DNA of 64,000 nt from an uncultured Acetatifactor sp. (GCA_910589035.1 CAJUSI010000066.1:4988-68987), one strand, 5' to 3'; counted from the stretch's first letter, positions 8,477 through 17,549 are shown. Notes: a model not told the origin generated them from the sequence alone. A program made the numbers and translations.

Positions 8477-10072
8477 CTAATTTTTACTAAACTCCGCAAG
8501 TACCAGCCCCTTATTCCTGTCAATCGTCATACCGATACTCCAGGAATTCACAAACAGAAGCAGCGGATTGCCCCTCATGTCCTTCACCTTCTTCATATCG
8601 GAGGTGCCGGACAGCCTTTCGATATCTATCTCATCCTTATTTTCGATCCAGCGGATATGCTCGTAAGGAAGATTTTCCAGACGGATCTCTACATTGTATT
8701 CGTTTTCCAGCCTGTATTTGAGCACGTCGAACTGCAGTACGCCCACCACGCCCACGATGATCTCCTCCAGGCCCGTGTTGAATTCCTGGAAAATCTGAAT
8801 GGCGCCCTCCTGGGCGATCTGCTCTATGCCCTTGACGAACTGCTTTCTCTTCATGGTATCCATCTGCCGCACCCTGGCGAAATGCTCCGGGGCAAAGGTG
8901 GGAATGCCTTCGTACTGGAATTTCTCTTTGGGACTGCAGAGGGTATCCCCGATGGAGAAAATACCGGGGTCGAACACGCCGATGATATCCCCCGCATAGG
9001 CCTCGCTCAGGATCTTCCTGTCATCTGCCATGATCTGCTGGGGCTGGGAGAGCCTCATCACCTTCCCTCCCTGCACATGGCGCACCTCCGCGGCCGCATC
9101 GAATCTGCCGGAGCAGATTCGCATAAAGGCGATTCTGTCCCGATGGGCTTTGTTCATATTGGCCTGGATCTTGAATACAAAAGCGCTGAACTCATTTTCC
9201 GCAGGATCGATATACCCCTTGTCCGACTTTCTGGGCAGGGGCGTGGTGGTCATCTTCAGAAAATGCTTCAGAAAGATCTCCACGCCGAAATTGGTTAAGG
9301 CAGAGCCGAAGCAGACGGGCGTAAGGTTCCCTGCCTGCACGGCCTCCAGATCAAAATCAGCGCCCGCGCCGTCCAGAAGCTCCATCTCCTCCAGCAGCTT
9401 GTCCACCGCCGCATCTCCGATCTCCCCTCTCAGACGCGCTTCTTCCTTCAGAGGAATCCTGGTGGCAATGCCCTCCTTTGTCCCCTTCTCCGTGTCGGAA
9501 TAGGAGATCACGCTCTCCTCCTCCCTGTCATAGACCCCCTTGAACTCCTTGCCCGAACCGATGGGCCAGTTTAAGGGGCAGGTGGCGATCCCCAGCTCCT
9601 TCTCGATATCGTCCAGCAGGTCAAAGGTATCGTTGGCGTCCCGGTCCAGCTTATTGATAAAAGTAAAAATAGGGATTTTCCGCATGACGCAGACCTTGAA
9701 CAGCTTCCGGGTCTGTGCCTCCACGCCCTTGGACGCGTCGATCACCATCACGGCGGAGTCCGCCGCCATCAGGGTACGGTAGGTATCCTCGGAGAAATCC
9801 TGATGCCCCGGGGTATCCAGTATATTAATGCAGTATCCGCCGTATTCAAACTGCAGCACGGAGGAGGTGACGGAAATTCCCCTCTCCTTCTCTATCTCCA
9901 TCCAGTCGGAGACGGCATGCCTGGCCGTGGCCTTTCCCTTGACGCTCCCTGCCAGATTGATGGCTCCGCCGTACAGCAGAAATTTCTCCGTGAGCGTGGT
10001 CTTTCCCGCGTCCGGGTGGGAAATAATCGCAAAGGTACGACGGCGGTTTATTTCTTCCGTATAATCGTTCAT
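8477..10072 (-). CDS. prfC: Peptide chain release factor 3
   Basis: Ribosome-bound GTPase that recycles RF1/RF2 after termination. The G1 motif SHPDAGKTTLTEKFLLYGG, the G3 motif DTPGHQDFSEDTYRTL and the G4 motif NKLDRDANDTFDLL are present, followed by EF-G-like domains. At 531 aa it is full length and clearly RF3 rather than EF-G or TetM. Confidence 0.96.
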   Translation of the reverse strand: MNDYTEEINRRRTFAIISHPDAGKTTLTEKFLLYGGAINLAGSVKGKATARHAVSDWMEIEKERGISVTSSVLQFEYGGYCINILDTPGHQDFSEDTYRTLMAADSAVMVIDASKGVEAQTRKLFKVCVMRKIPIFTFINKLDRDANDTFDLLDDIEKELGIATCPLNWPIGSGKEFKGVYDREEESVISYSDTEKGTKEGIATRIPLKEEARLRGEIGDAAVDKLLEEMELLDGAGADFDLEAVQAGNLTPVCFGSALTNFGVEIFLKHFLKMTTTPLPRKSDKGYIDPAENEFSAFVFKIQANMNKAHRDRIAFMRICSGRFDAAAEVRHVQGGKVMRLSQPQQIMADDRKILSEAYAGDIIGVFDPGIFSIGDTLCSPKEKFQYEGIPTFAPEHFARVRQMDTMKRKQFVKGIEQIAQEGAIQIFQEFNTGLEEIIVGVVGVLQFDVLKYRLENEYNVEIRLENLPYEHIRWIENKDEIDIERLSGTSDMKKVKDMRGNPLLLFVNSWSIGMTIDRNKGLVLAEFSKN

Positions 10073-10304
10073 TTATTTACGTTCCTCCATTTTCAAGTCA
10101 TCGCAGCAATCTGTCCGATTCTGCGTTAATTCTGTGTCTCTCCTTTTCGGGTCATCGCAGCAGCTTATCCAATTCCGCGTTCAACTTTTCCCGCAGCTGC
10201 GTCAGCTCCTCCGGGCCGGGAAGGTATTCCTCCGCCAGCAGCCCGTCCTCCGGCTGCCCTACCGGGCCGGGCTTCGGCGTGTCCCCTTTTTCTCATCCTT
10301 TTCC
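10073..10304. other. 232-bp intergenic stretch between deoB and prfC
   Basis: No supported gene. Downstream of the deoB stop, and in the same frame after a second stop codon, a 46-codon GC-rich stretch ends at about 10152. Its conceptual translation (PEELTQLREKLNAELDKLLR at the end) looks protein-like, but there is no ATG, GTG or TTG start with a ribosome site. It may be a decayed coding remnant. Confidence 0.4.
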
Positions 10305-11531
10305 TTACGGCGGAGTAACAGCTCCGTCTTCTCCGGAGGAAATCAGCATACTCTCTCCCTCAAAGGCAGGCGCAATGCCGAAGTAATGCAGCACCGTGGC
10401 TCCGATATCCGCAAAGGTTTTCCTGGTCCCCAGATTCCCCGGCGGGATCTGCGGCCCGTACATCAGAAAGGGCACATACTCCCTGGTGTGGTCGGTGGAA
10501 GCCTTATATGCCGGGTCACAGCCGTGGTCCGCGGTGATCATCAGGATATCCTCCCGCCGCATTTTTCCCAGGATCTCCGGAAGCCTGCCGTCAAAATAAG
10601 TCAGGGCTTTCGCGTAGCCGTCCACATCCCTGCGGTGCCCGTACAGCATATCGTAGTCCACCAGGTTTACAAAGCAATGCCCCTCAAAGTCTCTGTCCAG
10701 GTACTCCAGCGTCCTCTCTATGCCCTCCTCATTGCCGCCTGTATACACATATTCCGTGATTCCCTTCCCGGCGAAGATGTCCTGAATCTTCCCCACCGCT
10801 ATCACGTCCTTCCCGCTGCCCGACAGCTGGTCCAGCATGGTCACCGACGGAGGAAGAATCGAGAAATCATGCCTGCGGGACGTCCTGGTAAACTGCCCCG
10901 CGCAGGAACCGATAAAGGGCCGCGCGATCACCCTTCCCACGCCATGCTCTCCCTGCAGGATTTCCCTGGCAATGCGGCAGTATTCATACAGCTTTTCCGG
11001 CGGAACAATCTCCTCATGGGCCGCTATCTGAAACACGCTGTCCGCGGAGGTGTACACGATCAGATCCCCTGTCTTCACATGGGCCTCCCCGTAATCCTGA
11101 ATCACCGCCGTGCCGGAATAGGGAAGATTGCAGAGAACTCCCCTGCCCGTCTTCCGGGCGAATTCCTCCAGAATTTCATCTGGAAAGCCCTGGGGATAGG
11201 TGGGAAGAGGCCTGGGCGAATAAATTCCCGCAATCTCCCAATGGCCTATGGTAGTATCCTTCCCCCGGGAGCGCTCGGCCATACGGGCAATCACCCCGCT
11301 GTGTCCTTCTCCCTGCCGGCCGCTTCCTGCCCCTGTGCTTCCCTGCACCATGGGATTCTCCTTTACCCCGTCTATCTGAAAGAGCCCCAGCTTCTCCATA
11401 TGGGGCATTTGAAAGAATGGGCTGGAGGACACGCTTCTCAGGGTATTGACATTTATATCCCCATAGGAAGCCGCATCCTCCATGGCGCCGATTCCAAAGC
11501 TATCCAGGACGATCAAAAACACTCTCTTCAT
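10305..11531 (-). CDS. deoB: Phosphopentomutase
   Basis: Alkaline-phosphatase-superfamily metalloenzyme that interconverts ribose or deoxyribose 1- and 5-phosphates in nucleoside catabolism. The N-terminus MKRVFLIVLDSFGIGA holds the metal-binding Asp, and ITADHGCDP plus STDHTREYVPF hold the other metal ligands. About 408 aa is normal. Two adjacent ATG codons (11531 and 11534) follow GAGAGG; the shorter is given. Nucleoside phosphorylase paralogues elsewhere in the window (48229 and 61888) could feed it, but they are not linked. Confidence 0.95.
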   Translation of the reverse strand: MKRVFLIVLDSFGIGAMEDAASYGDINVNTLRSVSSSPFFQMPHMEKLGLFQIDGVKENPMVQGSTGAGSGRQGEGHSGVIARMAERSRGKDTTIGHWEIAGIYSPRPLPTYPQGFPDEILEEFARKTGRGVLCNLPYSGTAVIQDYGEAHVKTGDLIVYTSADSVFQIAAHEEIVPPEKLYEYCRIAREILQGEHGVGRVIARPFIGSCAGQFTRTSRRHDFSILPPSVTMLDQLSGSGKDVIAVGKIQDIFAGKGITEYVYTGGNEEGIERTLEYLDRDFEGHCFVNLVDYDMLYGHRRDVDGYAKALTYFDGRLPEILGKMRREDILMITADHGCDPAYKASTDHTREYVPFLMYGPQIPPGNLGTRKTFADIGATVLHYFGIAPAFEGESMLISSGEDGAVTPP

Positions 11532-11558
11532 CATCTCTTCTGTCCTCTCTGATACCAT

Positions 11559-11594
11559 TTTACATAAGTATACCACAACCTCTATGTAAAACAA
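11559..11594 (-). promoter_or_regulatory. Candidate deoB promoter with overlapping inverted repeat
   Basis: On the minus strand TTGTTT (11589-11594) and TATACT (11567-11572) are 16 bp apart, about 35 bp upstream of deoB. An 8-bp inverted repeat, TTTACATA (11559-11566) and TATGTAAA (11583-11590), brackets the -10 box and could be an operator. Confidence 0.5.
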
Positions 11595-11601
11595 ACTATT
11601 T

Positions 11602-12363
11602 TTATTGCACCACGGTACTGATGATGATATTCTCGGCGGAAATTTCCGTCTTGCGCTTCACGATATCCTCGATCTGCGCCCTCATGACATCATCCAGCGC
11701 GGCCGCATTGACCACCACATCCACCGCATTGCCGTTGATGCTCACCACCACATCCTTATAGCCCTTTGCCTCCAGAAGGATCTCCGCCGCTGCCTCCTTC
11801 TCGGCAATGGCAGTCATCTGTACCATACTGTCCACGGCAGCCTGCTTCTGCTCATCCGTAAGCCCTTCACTGTTGATGATATCCAGCAGTGTCTCCTTGT
11901 TTTTTGCCCTGGTCTGCTCCTTTAAAAGCTTTGCATCCGAGAGGATACTTAAACCCGCGGTGGAAGTAAATACGGCCTCGCCGGGGATCTCCCCCTCCTC
12001 CGGGGTAGCTCCTGGCGTCTCTCCCTCCGCCGTTCCGGATGCATCCGCCACTTCCATATCCGTATCCAGATAATTATCCGTGATAATATCCAGATCCGTA
12101 TCCAGGCTTTCAATATCGTTCTCCCCGCTGCTCAGATCCTCCTCCGACAAATCCAGCAGACCGTCCGATGTGTAATTTTCCGTTATCACGCCGCCGGAAT
12201 CCGCAGGGCTGGTATCGTCTTCTCCGGTACTGTTCTGCTCCATTGTCTGAATTTCCTCCTCAAGTCCGGTTCCCGCAAACTGCAGATAGCCTGCAATTGC
12301 AATCATAATTGCCAATGCGGTTATCATAAGCTGATTTTTCTTGATTAAGCTCTTCACTTTCAT
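11602..12363 (-). CDS. spoIIIAH: Stage III sporulation protein AH
   Basis: Mother-cell membrane protein that partners forespore SpoIIQ to form the feeding channel between mother cell and forespore. One N-terminal transmembrane segment (about residues 12-28) is followed by a long acidic linker and the C-terminal ring-building YscJ/FliF-like domain (EKEAAAEILLEAKGYKDVVV). At 253 aa it is longer than the B. subtilis protein because of the acidic linker. It is the last gene of the spoIIIA operon. Confidence 0.92.
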   Translation of the reverse strand: MKVKSLIKKNQLMITALAIMIAIAGYLQFAGTGLEEEIQTMEQNSTGEDDTSPADSGGVITENYTSDGLLDLSEEDLSSGENDIESLDTDLDIITDNYLDTDMEVADASGTAEGETPGATPEEGEIPGEAVFTSTAGLSILSDAKLLKEQTRAKNKETLLDIINSEGLTDEQKQAAVDSMVQMTAIAEKEAAAEILLEAKGYKDVVVSINGNAVDVVVNAAALDDVMRAQIEDIVKRKTEISAENIIISTVVQ

Positions 12364-12436
12364 TCCCCTCTTTGTGTTTTACTACTTCATTGTATGAGCC
12401 TTCAAAATAATATATGCTTTGGACATTTGCAAATTA

Positions 12437-13096
12437 TTACATTTCGTCCTCCTGCGCCGGACTCATTCTCACCACCTTTACCTTATGAGCCTCCACCCCG
12501 AAAAGTGCCTGCGCAATCTCCACGATGGTCCGGTTCACCGTTCCCTGGCCGGCTCCCTCTGCCACCACCAAAACGCCCTCTATCCGGGGAGGCAATGTCT
12601 TGATCACATAGGGCTCGCTTGCACTGCCCTCCGTCCGATATACCGTATTTTCCCCCGATTCCGTCTCTCTGACAGTGCGGCTTCCCCCCTGGGAATCCTT
12701 TTCGTCGGTAGAAGACCGGCTCACAGGCTCTTCCTTTTCCACAACCAGCTCCCGGGAGGATTTCAAGGTGATCATCACTTCCACTTTTCCCACATTTTCC
12801 ATTTGGGACAGGGCTTCCGTGAGACGTTTCTCCAGATAAGCGGCATATTCCTCCGTGTCCGCTTCCCCGCCGCTCCCTCCCTTCCCGTCCGTCCCCTCTG
12901 CTGCGCTACCCCCTGATGCCGTCCCGCCGCCCTGCACGCCGGTGATTCCGTCCGCATCTCTCCCCCCGTCCTCCTTGGCGGGAAGCGCTATGATAACCAG
13001 CAATATCCCCATCAGTATGAGAATGATGAAGTTATCCTTCCGAAACCATTTCTGCAGCCCTTTCCGGGCCGCCCACTGCTTCCAATCCATGCCCAT
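12437..13096 (-). CDS. spoIIIAG: Stage III sporulation protein AG
   Basis: Ring-forming component of the SpoIIIA-SpoIIQ complex. One transmembrane segment (about residues 24-42), a Gly/Asp-rich linker, then the conserved YEKRLTEAL-like ring domain (YAAYLEKRLTEALSQMENVG) and the C-terminal strand EGVLVVAEGAGQGTVNRTIV. It lies between spoIIIAF and spoIIIAH. Confidence 0.92.
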   Translation of the reverse strand: MGMDWKQWAARKGLQKWFRKDNFIILILMGILLVIIALPAKEDGGRDADGITGVQGGGTASGGSAAEGTDGKGGSGGEADTEEYAAYLEKRLTEALSQMENVGKVEVMITLKSSRELVVEKEEPVSRSSTDEKDSQGGSRTVRETESGENTVYRTEGSASEPYVIKTLPPRIEGVLVVAEGAGQGTVNRTIVEIAQALFGVEAHKVKVVRMSPAQEDEM

Positions 13097-13164
13097 ACTC
13101 TTCCCTCCTCACTGCACAGGCTCCGCCCTTCCCGCAAGCGCAGGTTCTCCTGCGGAAGCACTCT

Positions 13165-13272
13165 CTTCTGCAACGGCAGCCTATTTTACAGATACACACT
13201 ATTCTGCTGCGGCAGCCTGTTCTGCGGATACATACTATTCTGCTGCGGCAGCCTGTTCTGCAGATGCGGGCT
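13165..13272. repeat. Three 36-bp imperfect tandem repeats across the spoIIIAF stop codon
   Basis: Units start at 13165, 13201 and 13237, each exactly 36 bp. The last two differ at only a few bases near their ends. On the minus strand each unit would encode SAEQAAAAE-type residues followed by a TAG or similar stop, so the repeat carries its own stop codon. Two 18-bp repeats inside the gene (13292-13327, PISIGE/PISIGS) adjoin it. Confidence 0.8.
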
Positions 13273-13708
13273 CCCCTTCGGAAGCAGAGCTGCCTATGGA
13301 AATGGGTTCTCCTATGGAAATGGGTTTGATTTCCTCCACCTCTATCCGGTTCCCGCTTCCCTCCCGCTCCTGTTCGATCTCTTCCGCCGGCTGTTCCACA
13401 TAATTCCTGATCTCCTCCAATGTCATCTGTTCCAGAATCGCGTCTGCAGCGGCGGCGTTTTCCTCCGCAGCGCGCATTTCCTGCTCCAGTTCCTTTCCGA
13501 ACTCTTCCAGGACAGACTCTGCCTGCAGACCTCCCTTTCCCGCCAGAAGATTGCCGATGGGCAGTAAGAGCTGAATCAAAATCATGGTACTGACCAGTAG
13601 CTTCAGGTATTTTTCATAGGCTTCCTTCGCTCTGAAATGCAGTATCGCCTGAGCGCATATCATAAAGATTCCCACCCGGCATATGGCCTGAAAAAATGAA
13701 TGCAGCAT
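13235..13708 (-). CDS. spoIIIAF: Stage III sporulation protein AF
   Basis: Two N-terminal membrane helices (about residues 5-22 and 38-56) followed by a soluble Glu-rich domain, as in SpoIIIAF of the mother-cell channel complex. Position between spoIIIAE and spoIIIAG supports the call. The C-terminus is low complexity (Ala/Glu) and is formed by tandem repeats that run past the stop codon, so the natural end of the protein may differ between strains. It is shorter and less conserved than its neighbours. Confidence 0.85.
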   Translation of the reverse strand: MLHSFFQAICRVGIFMICAQAILHFRAKEAYEKYLKLLVSTMILIQLLLPIGNLLAGKGGLQAESVLEEFGKELEQEMRAAEENAAAADAILEQMTLEEIRNYVEQPAEEIEQEREGSGNRIEVEEIKPISIGEPISIGSSASEGEPASAEQAAAAE

Positions 13709-13723
13709 ATTTCCTCCTTATTT

Positions 13724-13904
13724 ACAGTTCCGCATCTGCCCCGCCTGACACCCGGACATGGGCAGAGAATTTCCGCCCGCAAAGGGATTGCGTCCGTAAA
13801 TCCTCTGGGGTGCCGGGCGGGGCAGACGCTGTTTTATTTTAGCTTCTCACAGTTCCGCATCTGCCCCGCCTGACACCCGGACATGGGAAGAGGATTTCCG
13901 CCCG
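13724..13904. repeat. 56-bp direct repeat between spoIIIAF and spoIIIAE
   Basis: Two copies of about 56 bp (13724-13779 and 13849-13904) differ at a few positions and share the core CTGCCCCGCCTGACACCCGG. Between them, 13808-13828 is nearly the reverse complement of that core (GGTGCCGGGCGGGGCAGA), so a hairpin can form with either copy. No coding function was seen. Confidence 0.75.
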
Positions 13905-13925
13905 GACAACATTCTCATGGGACCG

Positions 13926-14966
13926 TCACAGGGCCGTTACGGCTATGGCAATGAGAAACAGGAGCATTGCCGTCCCTGCGGTCCGCAGCAGCAGAAGTCC
14001 TGCATTCCCGGTTCTGTCCGTGCAGGAGGTAATCCGCCTGTCGCTGACAATCCCCATAAAAGCTGCCGCCGCTTTGAGCAGTCCCGAAATCAATGCAATC
14101 TTGCACAGGGGCATGGCGCAGAGAAGGAGCAGCAGAATCAGGAGAACCGCGCCGATACTGTTGCGAATCACAACTGCAGATCCCAGCACCAGTTCCGCCA
14201 CCCCGCCGGCGGCATCTCCAACTCCCGGAATAGCCGTAATCAGCTTTTGCAGAACGGAATTTCTGGCAGAATTTACCACAGGGCCGATCATCCTTTGAAA
14301 TAAGCTGATTCCGGTCATAATTCCCAACGCCCCCTTCAGCGTCCATCCGATCGCCTTTCCCAGCAGATCAATCAGAGCGTTCAGCTTCTCCTCTATCCAG
14401 ATGCCGTTCACCACCGACAGCATGACATAGCTGTATATCAGGGGCAGAATGAAAGCGGCCAGAATAGTTTCCACCCCATATATTGCAAACAGCATAATCT
14501 GCTGGGACACTCCCGCCGTAATACTGCCTGAAGACACTCCCACAGAGAGAAGGTAAGCCGGAACGAGAAGCTTCACGAACAGAATTACATTCCCCATTGC
14601 CTGTCCTGCCGTATCCGCAGCCTGGACAAAGCATTTCAGCAGCACTGTGCTGAAAAGAAGATACATAAAGTAAAACCCCATATCCGCAACCTGACGTTTG
14701 TTAAAGATGTCTACAAAATGTGTCATCAGCGCGGAAACAATCCCCAGCAGCAAGAGCCAGACAAATACATTTTTCATTCCCTCAAGCTGTCCCATAAAAT
14801 CTGACATACTTCCTCTGAACAGCGCGGCAATGGCTCCGAATATATCCCCCGACATGATCTGCGAAAGCAGCTGCTCCAGGTTCAGACTCTTTTCCGGAAA
14901 AAGTCTGGCAATCCCCTCTTCCAGCCTGTCCAGCCCGTAATCCTGCCAAATAAGGTCCAAATCCAT
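13926..14966 (-). CDS. spoIIIAE: Stage III sporulation protein AE
   Basis: Polytopic membrane protein of the SpoIIIA channel, with at least eight hydrophobic segments and a signal-less N-terminal cytosolic region rich in Leu/Glu. The family regions with repeated small residues (GISLFQRMIGPVVNSARNSV, GVGDAAGGVAELVLGSAVV) are present. I chose ATG 14966, 6 bases after AAAGGCGG; a longer frame to 15026 adds a Cys/Arg-rich extension without a ribosome site. The gap to spoIIIAF (217 bp) is unusual and repeat-filled. Confidence 0.92.
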   Translation of the reverse strand: MDLDLIWQDYGLDRLEEGIARLFPEKSLNLEQLLSQIMSGDIFGAIAALFRGSMSDFMGQLEGMKNVFVWLLLLGIVSALMTHFVDIFNKRQVADMGFYFMYLLFSTVLLKCFVQAADTAGQAMGNVILFVKLLVPAYLLSVGVSSGSITAGVSQQIMLFAIYGVETILAAFILPLIYSYVMLSVVNGIWIEEKLNALIDLLGKAIGWTLKGALGIMTGISLFQRMIGPVVNSARNSVLQKLITAIPGVGDAAGGVAELVLGSAVVIRNSIGAVLLILLLLLCAMPLCKIALISGLLKAAAAFMGIVSDRRITSCTDRTGNAGLLLLRTAGTAMLLFLIAIAVTAL

Positions 14967-15052
14967 ATCATACCGCCTTTCATAAGGACAATTCCTGCAG
15001 ATTGCTTTTGCAAATTGCTTATGCAATTATCAGAAATCAAACGGTTCCTGAG

Positions 15053-15439
15053 CTACAGAAAACTCTGTATCTGTTCAATGACGGCAAACAGAATAGGCAG
15101 TCCTGCAAACATCACTGTCAGCTTGCCCAGCACTTCGATTTGTCCGGCCACTGTCTGATATCCCGCATCTCTGCAGATGTCGGAACTGAACTCACAGATA
15201 TATGTAATTCCGATCACCTTGAGCAGAATGGACAAATACCCTTCCGTTCCGCTGAGATAGCTCTTGATTCTGGAAAACTGCGCCGTCACGGTCTCCACCT
15301 GACGCATACTGAAGAAAAATATCACTATGCCCACAGCCAGACCGATATACGTGGCATATTCCGGCTTGCTCCCCCTGAACTGGATTGCCAGCAGCACTCC
15401 CACAATCCCCAGAAAAGCAACTTTAATCAGTTCCGCCAT
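15053..15439 (-). CDS. spoIIIAD: Stage III sporulation protein AD
   Basis: Small membrane protein (128 aa from ATG 15439, the usual family length) with four hydrophobic segments, related to SpoIIIAC. GGGGGAAG lies a few bases before the chosen start; the frame extends to 15517 but the extension is hydrophilic and family-atypical. It lies in order between spoIIIAC and spoIIIAE. Confidence 0.92.
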   Translation of the reverse strand: MAELIKVAFLGIVGVLLAIQFRGSKPEYATYIGLAVGIVIFFFSMRQVETVTAQFSRIKSYLSGTEGYLSILLKVIGITYICEFSSDICRDAGYQTVAGQIEVLGKLTVMFAGLPILFAVIEQIQSFL

Positions 15440-15526
15440 ATCTTCCCCCTTTTTTACAGCATCTGTCAGTTCCTTCCAGGAACTGTCGGAAACAGACAAT
15501 TCCTTATCCCCGGACACTATGCCTCC

Positions 15527-15721
15527 CTATAAAGCAAACAATGTCTGTATGGTCTGGAACAGCTCGTATATATAAGGCACAATCCAGGTAAGCACCAGTA
15601 TCAGCCCCGCAAGGCTGATCAGGAAGGCATGCTCCTCCCTGCCGCTGTGTTTTAATATCTGACTCAATATGGTTACCAGTATTCCAACCGCTGCTATTCT
15701 GAATATCAAGCTTATTCCCAT
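15527..15721 (-). CDS. spoIIIAC: Stage III sporulation protein AC
   Basis: A 64-residue protein with two membrane helices (about residues 4-22 and 32-55), the expected size and order for SpoIIIAC. It shows the short polar loop SQILKHSGREEHA typical of the family. Confidence 0.92.
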   Translation of the reverse strand: MGISLIFRIAAVGILVTILSQILKHSGREEHAFLISLAGLILVLTWIVPYIYELFQTIQTLFAL

Positions 15722-15738
15722 AATTTTTCACACCCGCA

Positions 15739-16257
15739 TTACCATAATATCAGAATCAGTAATAATCCGCCCAATGCGCCAAGTCCTACCGCCATCCTGC
15801 TCTTCTCCGCATTTTCCCTTTCCAGACGCTCTTTCGTTCCTTCCAGCAGCTCCATGCTTCTTTCTATGACCCGCTGCTGCATCTGTCCGTCTGCAAAGCC
15901 CGTCTGTGAGGCAAACTGCAGAAAATTCTCCCTGTCCTCTTCCTTCAGAGGCAGCTGCGCCAGGATACCTCCCATCTCACTGCGGAAGGCCTCGCCAAAG
16001 GAAATTCCCGTGTTTTCCTCCATTCTCCGCCCTATTTCCAGGAAAGCTTCCCTGTAGGGGTCTGTCAGATGCCTTGCAATATGAGCGCAGCATTCCGGCA
16101 GCGCAGCCCTGCCGTACCTGACTTCACCGGCAAGGAGCTCCAGAATATTTTTCAGACTGCGGAGCGTTCTGAGTCTGGCATTCATCTGAAAACGATACCA
16201 GATTCCCAACCCCAGGCATCCGCCGAAAATCATACAGCCGCCCAAAGTCCTGAGCAT
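15739..16257 (-). CDS. spoIIIAB: Stage III sporulation protein AB
   Basis: SpoIIIAB-like protein with an N-terminal membrane helix, a central helical GspF-like region (LKNILELLAGEVRYGRAALP) and a C-terminal hydrophobic segment. It is 172 aa long. Its 5' end lies 134 bases inside the open frame of spoIIIAA, an overlap larger than expected for this operon. Confidence 0.88.
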   Translation of the reverse strand: MLRTLGGCMIFGGCLGLGIWYRFQMNARLRTLRSLKNILELLAGEVRYGRAALPECCAHIARHLTDPYREAFLEIGRRMEENTGISFGEAFRSEMGGILAQLPLKEEDRENFLQFASQTGFADGQMQQRVIERSMELLEGTKERLERENAEKSRMAVGLGALGGLLLILILW

Positions 16258-17206
16258 AGTTTTCTTCTCCTTCCTCCATCCTCCGCACTCTGCACTTCCC
16301 GTTTCTCTTTTCCAAAACCAGAAACAGGTCGAACATACTCTCCCAGAAATCCGGTTTCAGCCGGAATCTGCGTTCCACATCCCGCCTGTCCTCCCCGTGG
16401 ACCGTGGCCAATATCTTACAGCCGCTGGCCGATGCCTGTCCGAGAGCTCTCAGTTCTTCCTCATTTCCCAGTTCGTCGATGGCGATCACACGGGGCGACA
16501 TGGAACGCAGAAGCAGAAGCATCCCTATATCCTTCGGGCAGCCGTCCAGCACATCCGTACGCATCCCCAGGTCATTCTGGGGTCTGCCGAGAAAGGATCC
16601 TGCCAGCTCGGACCGCTCGTCCACCACTCCCACCGTCATTCCCTTTCCGTAGGCATTTCCGTCGGAAACCTGTCGGATCAGGTCCCGAAGCAATGTGGTC
16701 TTGCCGCAGCCGGGCGGAGAAATGATCAGGGCGTTTTTCAGAACGCCGTTTATATACATTTCAGGAAGCACTTCGTCGGCCGCCCCCATCATCTGGTGGG
16801 ATACCCTGATATTCAGAAAAGAAATGTTTTTAATTGTCCTCACGCTTCCGTCCGTCTCCAGCACGGCTTGTCCTGCCACACCTACCCGGTGCCCTCCCGC
16901 CACTGTGACAAATCCCCTGCGCAGCTCCTCCTCAAAGGCATAGGGAGAATAATGGCAGATATGTTCCAGGATTTCTCCCACCTCCCTCTCCGTCACGGAA
17001 TATGCCCCCCGGCAGACATCCGTATCATTTCCGGCACTGTCCAGAAAAACCTCCCGGCCATCCATATGTATCACCACAGGCCTGCCGGCCCGCAGGCGGA
17101 TTTCCTGAATGTGTGCCTGTTTTGCAGACACGCTCTGCCAGAATGGCCGATACTGCGCGGGGAACAATTGCAAAATCGAGTTTTCCGCATACTTTATCTC
17201 TTTCAT
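16124..17206 (-). CDS. spoIIIAA: Stage III sporulation protein AA (AAA ATPase)
   Basis: Secretion-type ATPase thought to power the mother cell-forespore channel. It shows Walker A PPGCGKTTLLRDLI, Walker B VIAIDELGNEEE and the ATVHGEDRRDVERR sensor region. At 360 aa it is about 40 residues longer than usual. The extra C-terminal tail (Cys, Gln and Ser rich) overlaps spoIIIAB by 134 bases, so the native stop may have been lost or shifted. The start ATG follows GGACAGGTGGG. First gene of the spoIIIA operon. Confidence 0.93.
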   Translation of the reverse strand: MKEIKYAENSILQLFPAQYRPFWQSVSAKQAHIQEIRLRAGRPVVIHMDGREVFLDSAGNDTDVCRGAYSVTEREVGEILEHICHYSPYAFEEELRRGFVTVAGGHRVGVAGQAVLETDGSVRTIKNISFLNIRVSHQMMGAADEVLPEMYINGVLKNALIISPPGCGKTTLLRDLIRQVSDGNAYGKGMTVGVVDERSELAGSFLGRPQNDLGMRTDVLDGCPKDIGMLLLLRSMSPRVIAIDELGNEEELRALGQASASGCKILATVHGEDRRDVERRFRLKPDFWESMFDLFLVLEKRNGKCRVRRMEEGEENYAQDFGRLYDFRRMPGVGNLVSFSDECQTQNAPQSEKYSGAPCR

Positions 17207-17225
17207 CCCACCTGTCCTCCTCTCT

Positions 17226-17253
17226 CAAATATATGAGAAAAAACCGGGGATAT
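17226..17253 (-). promoter_or_regulatory. Candidate sigma-E promoter of the spoIIIA operon
   Basis: On the minus strand GAATAT (17248-17253) and CATATATT (17226-17233) are 14 bp apart, just upstream of the spoIIIAA start. This resembles the sigma-E pattern of an ATA-containing -35 and a CATACA-like -10 box, and the B. subtilis spoIIIA operon is sigma-E dependent. Confidence 0.6.
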
Positions 17254-17510
17254 TCCTTCTGCGTAAAAAAATCTTTCGGCATCCTCCCGGTTTCGGGGCC
17301 CGCCCCTTGTAAAATAGCCTCCCGGAATTCTCGCAGACAGGATCAGACCTGTGCCAATTCATGGGTCATAAGCGTGGGGGAATCTGCGAAAATGATTTCC
17401 GCGAAGTCTCACAGAAACGGGAGAGGAGATCCGGCACCCTGCCCATTCCATGGGGGTATGGGCAAATGCTGCAAGCATACAATATGAAGCGGTGAGCTTC
17501 AGCATGCCAC

Positions 17511-17549
17511 AAAAAAAGGTGAAACATCCTCTTACAGGACATTTCACCC
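17511..17549 (-). terminator. Rho-independent terminator downstream of the 17.7-kb transglutaminase gene
   Basis: On the minus strand GGTGAAATGTCCT pairs with AGGATGTTTCACC across a short GTAAG loop (about 13 bp including G-T pairs) and is followed directly by seven T. It lies about 150 bp after the gene's stop and before spoIIIAA. The rest of 17254-17695 holds no gene; a weak, degenerate direct repeat is visible at about 17330-17475. Confidence 0.85.

Noticed and set aside
10152..10297. Small gene after deoB
   Set aside because: 46 open codons with protein-like composition but no usable start codon or ribosome site, and preceded by stops in frame with deoB.
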